Origin: Roseburia sp.
Lineage (GTDB): Bacteria > Bacillota > Clostridia > Lachnospirales > Lachnospiraceae
Assembly: GCA_014804775.1 (NCBI GenBank)
Contig: JAAUZB010000021.1
Location: 35,014-69,803, forward strand
Length of the DNA stretch: 34,790 nt
Direction: 5' to 3'
A program made the position numbers and the translations under genes. How positions within the stretch are numbered: the first letter of the stretch is position 1; each line of letters opens with the position of its first letter. Below the pieces are notes generated by a model. That model was not told where the DNA came from. It was given only the letters and a program-made list of their open reading frames with translations, and searched no databases. Positions 14,356 to 21,643 of the stretch are shown piece after piece.

Positions 14356-15085
14356 TTTTCTCCACGAGGATGAACGCTTAGACGAACTGCATCGCAACGG
14401 TTATTATATTATCCAGAATCCAAAACGCTTTTGCTTTGGTATGGATGCGGTACTTCTCTCCGGTTTTGCTCAGGCAAAAAGACAGGAACGGGTGCTGGAT
14501 CTTGGAACCGGGACAGGGATCATACCGATTTTGATGGAGGCAAAGACAGAAGCCGAGGATTTTACTGCTCTTGAGATTCAGGAAGAAAGCGCCGATATGG
14601 CGCGCCGCAGTGTATTGTGCAACGGTCTGGAGGATAAAATAAAAATCATAACCGGAGATATCAAGGATGCCTCGGAATTATTCGGGGCATCTTCTTTTGA
14701 TGTGATCACCACAAATCCGCCGTATATGATCGGGGAACACGGTTTGAGCTCTTCAAACTCGGCGAAAGCGATCGCAAGGCATGAAATATTGTGTACGCTG
14801 GATGATGTTTTGCGGGAGTCTGCAAAGCTTCTGCGGCCGGGCGGCAGGTTTTATATGGTGCACAGACCTTTCCGGCTGGCAGAAATATTTTGCAAAATGA
14901 CGGAATGCCGGATTGAACCGAAGCGTATGAAGCTTGTATATCCCTATGTGGACAAGGAACCTAATATGGTGCTGATCGAAGGACTGCGCGGTGGAAAGTC
15001 AAGGCTGACGGTGGAGAAACCGTTGATCGTATTCCGCGAGCCCGGCGTATATACGGATGAAATTAGCGATATTTACGGATATTGA
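14339..15085 (+). CDS. tRNA1(Val) (adenine37-N6)-methyltransferase-like protein (YabB/TrmN6)
   Basis: A 248-residue class I SAM-dependent N6-adenine methyltransferase. The SAM loop is VLDLGTGTGIIPI and the catalytic motif is NPPY (TTNPPYMIG), as in the TrmN6 family that modifies A37 of tRNA1(Val). It begins with a TTG at 14339, 11 nt after GGGAGG and overlapping ricT by 17 nt. The ATG at 14342 is the alternative but is 14 nt from the ribosome site. Its place after ricT matches yabB in Bacillus, although yabA is missing between them. The exact tRNA target in this organism is inferred from family membership. Confidence 0.9.
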   Translation: MMTRNDFLHEDERLDELHRNGYYIIQNPKRFCFGMDAVLLSGFAQAKRQERVLDLGTGTGIIPILMEAKTEAEDFTALEIQEESADMARRSVLCNGLEDKIKIITGDIKDASELFGASSFDVITTNPPYMIGEHGLSSSNSAKAIARHEILCTLDDVLRESAKLLRPGGRFYMVHRPFRLAEIFCKMTECRIEPKRMKLVYPYVDKEPNMVLIEGLRGGKSRLTVEKPLIVFREPGVYTDEISDIYGY

Positions 15086-15095
15086 AGGAGGGACT

Positions 15096-15872
15096 ATGTT
15101 TAACGATATTACAGTGGGACCCATTACAGTTCATATGTATGGAATCATGATAGCGATCGGGTATATGATGGCTCTTGCGATGAGCTGCTACCGGGGCAAA
15201 AAGCGTGAGATGGACGATGATGTGATATGGGGTATTTACCTTTGTGCCATAATTGGCGGTGCGATCGGCACGCGTCTTCTATATTATATTGTAGAAATAC
15301 CTCATATTATAGAGGACCCGTCGATTCTGTGGGATTTTAAAAACGGATATGTGGTTTACGGCGGGATCATCGGAGGAATTCTGGCGAGTTATGTTTATTG
15401 CCACAAAGAGAAAGTGGTGTTTTTGGAATATTTCGATCTGGTGATGCCGGCAGTTTCGCTCGCGCAGGGGATTGGGAGAATCGGATGCCTGTTTGCAGGG
15501 TGCTGCTATGGAAGGGAAACGGATGCCTGGTACGGGATCGTTTTCCAGAACTCTGGCTATGCGCCGAACGGGGTCAGACTGATACCGACACAGATCATTT
15601 CCTCTGTGGGAGATTTTTTCATTTGTGCGGTATTGCTTTGGTATGCATCAAAGAAGCCGCAGACGGGAAGAGTGGCTTCCATGTATCTTATTTTATACGG
15701 AGTCGGTCGTTTTGCGGTAGAATTTCTTCGAAATGATTACCGCGGAAGCTTTGGACCGTTTTCCACATCCCAGCTGATCTCCGTCGGAATCGTGGCTATT
15801 GGAGTTGCGATGTATGTGCTGATGCCAAAGGTTTCGGAAAAGAAAACAGTAAAAGCAGAAGAAAAAGAATAG
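15096..15872 (+). CDS. lgt: Prolipoprotein diacylglyceryl transferase
   Basis: A 258-residue integral membrane enzyme that moves diacylglycerol from phosphatidylglycerol to the lipobox cysteine of lipoproteins. About seven hydrophobic helices are visible. The Lgt signature lies at residues 125-142 (GIGRIGCLFAGCCYGR, including the conserved Arg 128). The usual HGG motif is YGG here (88-90), a variant I believe is common in Clostridia. A longer frame begins upstream at 15057, but GGAGGG at 15087-15092 places the start at 15096, just after the methyltransferase stop. The window encodes several lipoproteins that would be its substrates: the CapA-like protein two genes downstream, the DUF885 protein and the one at 25462. 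Confidence 0.95.
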   Translation: MFNDITVGPITVHMYGIMIAIGYMMALAMSCYRGKKREMDDDVIWGIYLCAIIGGAIGTRLLYYIVEIPHIIEDPSILWDFKNGYVVYGGIIGGILASYVYCHKEKVVFLEYFDLVMPAVSLAQGIGRIGCLFAGCCYGRETDAWYGIVFQNSGYAPNGVRLIPTQIISSVGDFFICAVLLWYASKKPQTGRVASMYLILYGVGRFAVEFLRNDYRGSFGPFSTSQLISVGIVAIGVAMYVLMPKVSEKKTVKAEEKE

Positions 15873-15894
15873 TCACATTGTGGAGGGATACCTC

Positions 15895-16743
15895 ATGGCA
15901 GGAACATTATATCTGTGTGCAACCCCGATCGGAAATCTGGAGGACATCACCTATCGGGTGCTGCGTACCTTAAAGGAAGTAGATCTGATCGCGGCAGAAG
16001 ATACGAGAAATTCCATCAGGCTCTTAAATCATTTTGAGATCAAGACGCCGATGACAAGTTATCATGAGTATAACAAGATCGAGAAGGCGTATCAGTTGGT
16101 GGAGCAGTTGAGAGCAGGTAAAAATATTGCTCTTATTACAGATGCCGGAACACCGGCAATTTCCGATCCCGGAGAGGACTTAGTGCGAATCTGTCACGAA
16201 GAGGGGATCGATGTCACTTCATTACCGGGACCGGCCGCATGTATCACGGCGCTTACCGTGTCAGGTCTGCCTACCAGGCGTTTTGCTTTTGAAGCATTTC
16301 TTCCGAGGGAAAAAAAGGAACGTACTCATGTATTGCGTCAGCTTAAGGACGAAACGAGAACAGTCATCATCTATGAAGCTCCTCATCATCTTGTAAAAAC
16401 GCTGGAAGATCTTTATGAAACGCTCGGAGACCGTAAAATTTCCATTTGCAGAGAGCTCACCAAGCGATATGAAGAGACGACATTGACGACAATTAAAGAA
16501 AGTCTTTTATACTATAAAAGTACAGAACCTCGCGGAGAATATGTCTTAATTGTGGACGGAAAGACATTTGAGGAGATAGAAAAAGAAGATCAGAAGAGAT
16601 GGGAAAGCATGTCAGTCGAGGAGCATATGGCAGTTTATGAAGGTCGGGGGATTGACAGAAAAGAAGCCATGAAGCTTGTCGCAAAGGACAGAGGGATCAG
16701 TAAACGGGACGTATATCAGGCGTTGTTAAAGAAAGAGGAGTAA
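15895..16743 (+). CDS. rsmI: 16S rRNA (cytidine1402-2'-O)-methyltransferase
   Basis: A 282-residue SAM-dependent enzyme of the tetrapyrrole-methylase fold that modifies C1402 in the ribosomal decoding centre. Features are the N-terminal GTLYLCATPIGNLEDITYR, AAEDTRNS, DAGTPAISDPG (about residues 80-90), LPGPAA and RELTKRYEE. The C-terminal helical part (MSVEEHM, GISKRDVYQALL) is as expected. A frame start with GTG at 15880 exists, but the GGAGGG at 15882-15887 sits 7 nt before the ATG at 15895, so that is chosen. rsmI closing this cluster matches the yabC position in Bacillus. Confidence 0.95.
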   Translation: MAGTLYLCATPIGNLEDITYRVLRTLKEVDLIAAEDTRNSIRLLNHFEIKTPMTSYHEYNKIEKAYQLVEQLRAGKNIALITDAGTPAISDPGEDLVRICHEEGIDVTSLPGPAACITALTVSGLPTRRFAFEAFLPREKKERTHVLRQLKDETRTVIIYEAPHHLVKTLEDLYETLGDRKISICRELTKRYEETTLTTIKESLLYYKSTEPRGEYVLIVDGKTFEEIEKEDQKRWESMSVEEHMAVYEGRGIDRKEAMKLVAKDRGISKRDVYQALLKKEE

Positions 16744-16744
16744 G

Positions 16745-18049
16745 GTGTACATACAAAGAAAAAACAAAAGAAAAGAGAAACATAATGTCGGTAATTTTGC
16801 AGCAGTCATAGCAGTAGTCGGAATGTGCGGCAGCATGCTGCAAGGCTGTGACAGACAAAAAACAATAGCCTACTTTAATGGTATAGAGGAGGCTTCCATA
16901 AATTCTGCAGGAACAGAGTTGGAGAATGAGGCGATCAATACCGATGAAACGGAATTGGAGTACATTGCAGAAAGAGATGACACAGAGGAATTGGACACGT
17001 CTCTGCAGGAGCAGCCATATACCGGTCCGGAAGTTTCTATTATTATGGTAGGAGATATCCTGCTGCACACTCCAGTGGCAGAAAGCGGTGTACAGGAGGA
17101 CGGGTCCTATAATTTCGACGCGCTTTTTTATAATGTAAAAGATCAAATTTCGGAGGCAGACCTCGCGATCGTGAACCAGGAGGTTATTATCGGTGGGAAG
17201 GAACTCGGTATTTCAGGCTATCCCTGCTTTAATGCACCCTATGAATTGGGTGATGCCTTGGTCGGGGCAGGGTTTGATGTGGTGCTGCATGCCACAAATC
17301 ATGCACTGGATCAGGGAAAAAAGGGAATAAAAAACTGCCTCTCCTTTTGGAAAAAGAGTCATCCTGACATTGCGGTACTTGGTATCAACGAGAGCCAAAA
17401 TGCACAGGATGATATTTTTGTGTATGAACAGGAGGGAATCCGTATCGCGGTTTTGAACTATACCTACGGAACGAACGGCGTTGCAATGCCGTCCGATATG
17501 CCATATGCGGTGAACCTGTTAGACAAGGATAAAGTGACTTCCGATATCGAAAAAGCAAAGGAACAGGCAGATTTTATCATTGTGTGTCCACATTGGGGAA
17601 CGGAATATCAACTTACCCCGTCATCGGAGCAGGAGCGTTGGACGGACTTTTTTGTGGAGAACGGTGTAGATCTTGTGATAGGGACACATCCGCATGTGAT
17701 CGAGCCTGTCGAATGGGTCGAGGATGACACCCTGGTCTATTATTCTCTCGGCAATTTTGTCAACTGGACATCAAGCTCAGGTGATGGGATTGCAAATAGG
17801 ATGGTTGGCGGAATGGCAGAAATTACGGTCGGGATAGACGACGAGGGAAAGGCGTTTATTGTGGATTATGATGTGGAACCTCTGGTATGCCATCTGACGG
17901 AGGGGACAAATGGAGTCACGGTCTACCGGTTGTCGGATTATGCGGAAGAACTGGCATCAGAAAATGCGATCATTGCACAGGATGCAGCGTTTTCTCTCGA
18001 GTACTGCGAGAATTTATGTGAGGAGATATGGGGAGAAATCCACGAATGA
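16745..18049 (+). CDS. CapA-family lipoprotein (PGA_cap metallophosphatase-like)
   Basis: A 434-residue exported lipoprotein. The N-terminus is basic, then hydrophobic, and ends with the lipobox MLQGC (Cys 35). After an acidic linker (40-95) comes the CapA/PGA_cap domain with calcineurin-like metal motifs: MVGDILLH, NQEV, HATNHALDQG, CPHWGTEY, GTHPHVIEP and SLGNF. Members are named after the Bacillus poly-gamma-glutamate capsule protein CapA, but capB and capC are not present here, so polyglutamate synthesis is not implied. Translation probably begins at GTG 16745, close behind AGAGGAG and 1 bp after rsmI. This close spacing indicates co-transcription with rsmI. No clear terminator follows. 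Confidence 0.9.
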   Translation: MYIQRKNKRKEKHNVGNFAAVIAVVGMCGSMLQGCDRQKTIAYFNGIEEASINSAGTELENEAINTDETELEYIAERDDTEELDTSLQEQPYTGPEVSIIMVGDILLHTPVAESGVQEDGSYNFDALFYNVKDQISEADLAIVNQEVIIGGKELGISGYPCFNAPYELGDALVGAGFDVVLHATNHALDQGKKGIKNCLSFWKKSHPDIAVLGINESQNAQDDIFVYEQEGIRIAVLNYTYGTNGVAMPSDMPYAVNLLDKDKVTSDIEKAKEQADFIIVCPHWGTEYQLTPSSEQERWTDFFVENGVDLVIGTHPHVIEPVEWVEDDTLVYYSLGNFVNWTSSSGDGIANRMVGGMAEITVGIDDEGKAFIVDYDVEPLVCHLTEGTNGVTVYRLSDYAEELASENAIIAQDAAFSLEYCENLCEEIWGEIHE

Positions 18050-18058
18050 AAATAGGGA

Positions 18059-18087
18059 TTGCATAGTTGAAATTAATATGATATCAT
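18059..18087 (+). promoter_or_regulatory. Promoter of the SPFH-RHH operon
   Basis: TTGCAT (18059-18064), a 17-bp spacer and TATCAT (18082-18087), with a predicted start near 18094. The minus-10 is contained in one of two palindromes at 18079-18097, suggesting repression by a bound protein. Confidence 0.6.
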
Positions 18088-18097
18088 AATGATATCA
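18079..18097. promoter_or_regulatory. Twin TGATATCA palindromes, candidate operator
   Basis: Two copies of TGATATCA (18079-18086 and 18090-18097) have centres exactly 11 bp apart, one helical turn, overlapping the minus-10 and the likely start site. Arc-type ribbon-helix-helix repressors bind paired sites with about this spacing, and such a protein is encoded two genes downstream in the same operon. Binding is inference. Confidence 0.5.
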
Positions 18098-18117
18098 AAA
18101 AGAAAGGAGAGTTTATT

Positions 18118-19134
18118 ATGAAAGAAAAAATTCTCAGTAAAAAGAAAAACGGTATGGCGGTATTGCTGCTTTCTCTTCTTATATATGCGGCAGCAATTGC
18201 AGCGACAGTGATCGGCGGTATGATGGCGGATGCCGGAAAGAATCCTGTGCTTTTGGTGATTGGGATTATCGTACTTTTCACCGCATGGCTGCTGTGGCCG
18301 GGTCTTAAGGTGTTAAGACCGCAGGAAGCGCTGGTACTTACCTTATTTGGAAAATATGTCGGCACATTAAAGGAGCCAGGTTTTTACTTTGTCAATCCGT
18401 TCTGTACGGCGGTCAATCCGGCGGCGAAGACAAAACTAAATCAAAGTGGGGATGTGAATCACGGAGGTTTACCGAAAGGCTCTTCAGCGGAGATCAATAT
18501 CAATGTAGAGGAAGCTGCCACAAAGAAAATTTCATTGAAGATCATGACTTTGAGCAACAACCGTCAGAAAATCAACGATTGTCTCGGAAACCCGATTGAA
18601 ATAGGGATCGCCGTTACCTGGCGTATTACAGATACGGCAAAGGCTGTCTTTAATGTGGATAACTACAAAGAGTTCCTTTCCCTGCAGTGTGACAGTGCAC
18701 TGAGAAATATTGTACGCCTCTATCCGTATGATGTCGCACCGAACGTTGATACAACCGGGGACGGCGTTGCGGACGAGGGCAGTCTCCGCGGGTCCAGCGA
18801 TACGGTAGCTACAAGAATCCGCGACGAGATTCAGGCGCGTGTGGATGAAGCAGGAATTGAGGTCGTGGAGGCGCGCATCACATATCTTGCATACGCACCC
18901 GAGATCGCAGCAGTGATGCTTCAGCGTCAGCAGGCATCAGCGATCATTGATGCGAGAAAGATGATCGTTGACGGTGCGGTCGGCATGGTTGAGATGGCAT
19001 TGGAGCGCTTAAATGAGAATCAGGTAGTGACGTTGGATGAGGAACGGAAGGCTGCAATGGTATCAAATCTTCTGGTCGTGCTTTGTGGAAACCATGACGC
19101 ACAGCCGGTTGTGAACTCAGGAAGTCTCTACTAG
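18118..19134 (+). CDS. SPFH/Band 7 domain membrane protein
   Basis: A 338-residue protein with two N-terminal membrane helices (about residues 12-34 and 43-60) and an SPFH (stomatin/flotillin-like) domain from about 65 to 300: RPQEALVLTLFGKYVGTL, GFYFVNPF, then EIGIAVTWRITDTAKAVFNV and ARITYLAYAPEIAAVMLQRQQA. The C-terminal helix contains the A/D-rich stretch seen in such proteins. SPFH proteins form membrane-associated rings or scaffolds. The ribosome site AAAGGAGA is 7 nt before the ATG. The next gene, an RHH protein, begins 9 bp after the stop, a pairing I have seen in Lachnospiraceae genomes but do not know to be explained. Confidence 0.92.
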   Translation: MKEKILSKKKNGMAVLLLSLLIYAAAIAATVIGGMMADAGKNPVLLVIGIIVLFTAWLLWPGLKVLRPQEALVLTLFGKYVGTLKEPGFYFVNPFCTAVNPAAKTKLNQSGDVNHGGLPKGSSAEININVEEAATKKISLKIMTLSNNRQKINDCLGNPIEIGIAVTWRITDTAKAVFNVDNYKEFLSLQCDSALRNIVRLYPYDVAPNVDTTGDGVADEGSLRGSSDTVATRIRDEIQARVDEAGIEVVEARITYLAYAPEIAAVMLQRQQASAIIDARKMIVDGAVGMVEMALERLNENQVVTLDEERKAAMVSNLLVVLCGNHDAQPVVNSGSLY

Positions 19135-19143
19135 GGTCACTGT

Positions 19144-19347
19144 ATGGCAGATAATACAAAGAAGCAGGTGCCGCTTCGACTTTCACCAAAGCTTTATGAC
19201 GCAATCGCAGCCTGGGCAGAGGACGATTTCCGCTCCGTAAACGGGCAGATCGAATATCTTCTGTCAGAATGTGTCAGACAGCGGAAGAAAAACGGAAAAT
19301 ATGTTTCGGACGAAATAGATGTACCGCCGGAACTGGATATTTCATAA
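19144..19347 (+). CDS. Arc-type ribbon-helix-helix DNA-binding protein
   Basis: A 67-residue protein with the ribbon-helix-helix plan of Arc: the strand QVPLR (residues 8-12), helix A ([12 protein letters not shown]) and helix B with [11 protein letters not shown] (30-40), closely resembling RSVNSEI in phage P22 Arc. The central contact residue of the strand is Pro here rather than Asn. It is very likely translated from the SPFH message (only 9 bp separate them; weak own ribosome site AGGG). A disordered acidic tail ends the protein. The hypothesis that it represses its own operon is supported only by the paired palindromes at the promoter. Other possibilities are a structural partner of the SPFH protein. 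Confidence 0.85.
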   Translation: MADNTKKQVPLRLSPKLYDAIAAWAEDDFRSVNGQIEYLLSECVRQRKKNGKYVSDEIDVPPELDIS

Positions 19348-19353
19348 GAAAAA

Positions 19354-19403
19354 GGGATGCTACACGAACCGATTGGAGTTTCGGAGTAACATCCCTGATT
19401 TTT
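19354..19403 (+). terminator. Terminator of the SPFH-RHH operon
   Basis: GGGATG (19354-19359) and CATCCC (19390-19395) form the base of a stem with one mismatch followed by TAC/GTA and a further CGAA/TTCG pairing. It ends with TGATTTTTG and lies just after the RHH stop. Confidence 0.75.
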
Positions 19404-19485
19404 GTATAAAATACTATCTTTTTATCAGCATAAACGTTATACCTATTAGAGAATGCATTCCAATCTAAGGGAAAGGAGGAGAGGC

Positions 19486-19989
19486 ATGGACAGGGATTTT
19501 CTTCTGATACGCAGAATGAAACGCGGTGATGAGGCTGCAATGGAGAACTTTGTGAGATTGTACTATCCGCTGATCTTGAGGTACTGCCAGTATCACATTG
19601 GAGACAGCGGGTATGCCGAAGATTTGACGCAGGATACGTTTGAGAGATTTTTCCGGGCGCTTTCCGGTTATGAGCACCGGGGCAAAGCGGCAAATTTTCT
19701 TTATATCATCGCAGGGAATCTCTGTAAAGATTTTTATCGGAGAAACAAGGAGTTAGCGATCACAGAATGGAATTCACTGTCCGGCAAAAATGAGATAGAG
19801 CGCGTAAATGACAAACTTGATATGGAGGCCGCATTGCACAGGCTGCCGGAGGAACTGAAAGAAGTGATAATCCTGCACTATTTTCAGGGTTTAAAATTAA
19901 GGGAAATCGCAGAAATATTGAATATCAGCCTTCCTCTGGTAAAATATCGGATAAAAAAGGCAAAGGAGCAGCTGATAACCTATTTGTAA
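19486..19989 (+). CDS. ECF-type sigma-70 family RNA polymerase sigma factor
   Basis: A 167-residue protein with only sigma regions 2 and 4. Region 2 (about residues 10-80) includes YAEDLTQDTFERFFRAL, and region 4 (about 115-165) has LPEELKEVIILHYFQGLKLREIAEIL and the helix LPLVKYRIKKAKEQL for minus-35 contact. A frame beginning at 19453 exists, but AAAGGAGG at 19472-19479 places the start at 19486. The three downstream genes (membrane protein and ABC exporter) are spaced 20 bp or less or overlap it, so it likely regulates its own operon. Its signal and promoter target are unknown. Confidence 0.92.
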   Translation: MDRDFLLIRRMKRGDEAAMENFVRLYYPLILRYCQYHIGDSGYAEDLTQDTFERFFRALSGYEHRGKAANFLYIIAGNLCKDFYRRNKELAITEWNSLSGKNEIERVNDKLDMEAALHRLPEELKEVIILHYFQGLKLREIAEILNISLPLVKYRIKKAKEQLITYL

Positions 19990-20009
19990 AGAAACGGGGG
20001 TGAAACGGT

Positions 20010-20765
20010 ATGGAATTATTGGAAGAAAAATTAAAAAGCTATCCCAGGACTAAACATTACAGTGCACCGCAACAGGAAAAGATAGATCAGACCGTAGCCG
20101 CATCGAAAATGGCATTTTTTGAGAGTGAAAGTCAGCGGACAACAGTTTTTTTTGAATTTTTGTTTGAGCAGGGATTATATATCAAAAAACGCTGGTGGGT
20201 CTTACAGATATTGGTGCTGAGCGTGTTGTGGGGAATGCTGGTCTTTGTAGAGAGCAGCACTCATATGCGGCGGAGTATGGGAGTATGTGCTCCGGTCTTT
20301 GTTGTTTTGGTCATACCGGAGCTTTGGAAAAATAAAAGCTGTGATACCGTGGAAATTGAGGGGGTGGCTTACTATACCCTTCGTCAGATCTATGCGGCAC
20401 GAATGCTTTTATTTGCACTGGTGGATGTACTGCTTCTCGGTATTTTTACCGGTATTGTCTCCCTTATGACATGTGTGACAGTGGAGGAATTGCTGATACA
20501 ATTTTTTATTCCGCTGAGTGTAACCTGCGGTATCTGCTTTCGAACCTTGTGCAGCAGGCATTTTGGGTCCGAGTATTTTGCAGTCTCGCTTTCTATACTG
20601 TGGTGCGGCATTTGGATGTTCATTGTTCTCAGGGAAGAATTCTACCGTGTAGTGTCAGTTCCGGTCTGGTTCGGATTGCTTGTCTGTTCGGTGCTATATG
20701 TGATATATGCAGTTTACAGAGTGTTGAGAGATTGCGGAAAGGAGTGCATGTTAGAATGGAATTAA
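20010..20765 (+). CDS. Polytopic membrane protein, possible anti-sigma partner
   Basis: A 251-residue protein I cannot assign to a named family. The first ~60 residues are soluble and helix-rich (ESESQRTTVFFEFL), then about six membrane helices follow (near 64-84, 88-106, 128-156, 160-180, 188-210 and 215-240). It lies 20 bp after the sigma factor gene and its last codons overlap the ABC ATPase. That position, together with an N-terminal cytoplasmic segment before membrane helices, would suit an anti-sigma factor. Alternatively it is an ABC membrane subunit. No zinc-binding anti-sigma motif (HxxxCxxC) is present, so the anti-sigma idea is inference. Confidence 0.75.
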   Translation: MELLEEKLKSYPRTKHYSAPQQEKIDQTVAASKMAFFESESQRTTVFFEFLFEQGLYIKKRWWVLQILVLSVLWGMLVFVESSTHMRRSMGVCAPVFVVLVIPELWKNKSCDTVEIEGVAYYTLRQIYAARMLLFALVDVLLLGIFTGIVSLMTCVTVEELLIQFFIPLSVTCGICFRTLCSRHFGSEYFAVSLSILWCGIWMFIVLREEFYRVVSVPVWFGLLVCSVLYVIYAVYRVLRDCGKECMLEWN

Positions 20766-21643
20766 GGATAGAAAATGTGACAAAGGATTTTGGCGATACG
20801 AAGGCGGTAAGGAGTGTCTGCTATACCATGTCGAATGGCGTCTACGGGCTTTTGGGAATCAATGGCGCGGGTAAGACGACGTTGATGCGGATGCTCTGCA
20901 CGCTGTTAAAGCCAACGGACGGCAAAATCACTTATGAGGGACAGGATATTTTTGAGATGGGGGGAGAATACCGGAAACTGCTTGGGTATCTGCCGCAGGA
21001 TTTTGGATTTTACCCTGATTTTACCGTGAAGGATTATCTTCTTTATGTCGCTTCTATCAAAGGTTTGCGTCCGGCTACGGCAAAGCGGCGTGTGCAGGAG
21101 CTTATGCATAAGGTAGGACTGAGCGGGTCGCAGAATAAGAAAATGAAGAAATTGTCCGGCGGCATGAAACGCCGGGCAGGTATCGCTCAGGCTATGCTGA
21201 ATGACCCGAAGATACTGGTTTTGGATGAGCCTACCGCGGGTTTAGACCCCAATGAGAGAATCCGTTTTCGGAATCTGATCAGTGAGCTTTCCATGGAGCG
21301 GCTGGTGCTGCTATCCACCCACATCGTATCCGACATAGAATACATTGCAAATGAGATTCTTCTGATGAAAGACGGAGAAATTGCCTATTCCGGTACGCAG
21401 GAGGAGATTATTTCATCTATTCCCGAGCAGGTGTGGAGCTGTGTAGTGACGCGTGAGAAAGTGGAAGCTTACACAAAGCAATATAAAGTTGCAAATATCA
21501 AAACCTTGCCAGAGGGTGTGGAACTTCGAATTCTCTCAAAAGAGCCGCCTGCGGTGGATGCGAGGAGAGAAGAGACGACGCTGGAGGATGTATTTTTGGC
21601 ATATTTTGGAGAAAAGGCAGGTGAGACAGATGGTATATTATGA
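20756..21643 (+). CDS. ABC transporter ATP-binding protein
   Basis: A 295-residue nucleotide-binding subunit of an exporter-type (ABC-2 class) transporter. Walker A GINGAGKTT, the Q-loop QDFGFYPDFT, signature LSGGMKRR, Walker B ILVLDEPTAGLDP and the switch His in STHIVSD are all present. A C-terminal extension (from about 215) resembles the regulatory tail of multidrug/bacitracin-like ATPases. Although the frame is open much further upstream, AAAGGAG at 20738-20744 and homology place the start at 20756, overlapping the preceding gene by 10 nt. The partner permease starts before this gene ends. Substrate unknown. Confidence 0.95.
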   Translation: MELRIENVTKDFGDTKAVRSVCYTMSNGVYGLLGINGAGKTTLMRMLCTLLKPTDGKITYEGQDIFEMGGEYRKLLGYLPQDFGFYPDFTVKDYLLYVASIKGLRPATAKRRVQELMHKVGLSGSQNKKMKKLSGGMKRRAGIAQAMLNDPKILVLDEPTAGLDPNERIRFRNLISELSMERLVLLSTHIVSDIEYIANEILLMKDGEIAYSGTQEEIISSIPEQVWSCVVTREKVEAYTKQYKVANIKTLPEGVELRILSKEPPAVDARREETTLEDVFLAYFGEKAGETDGIL

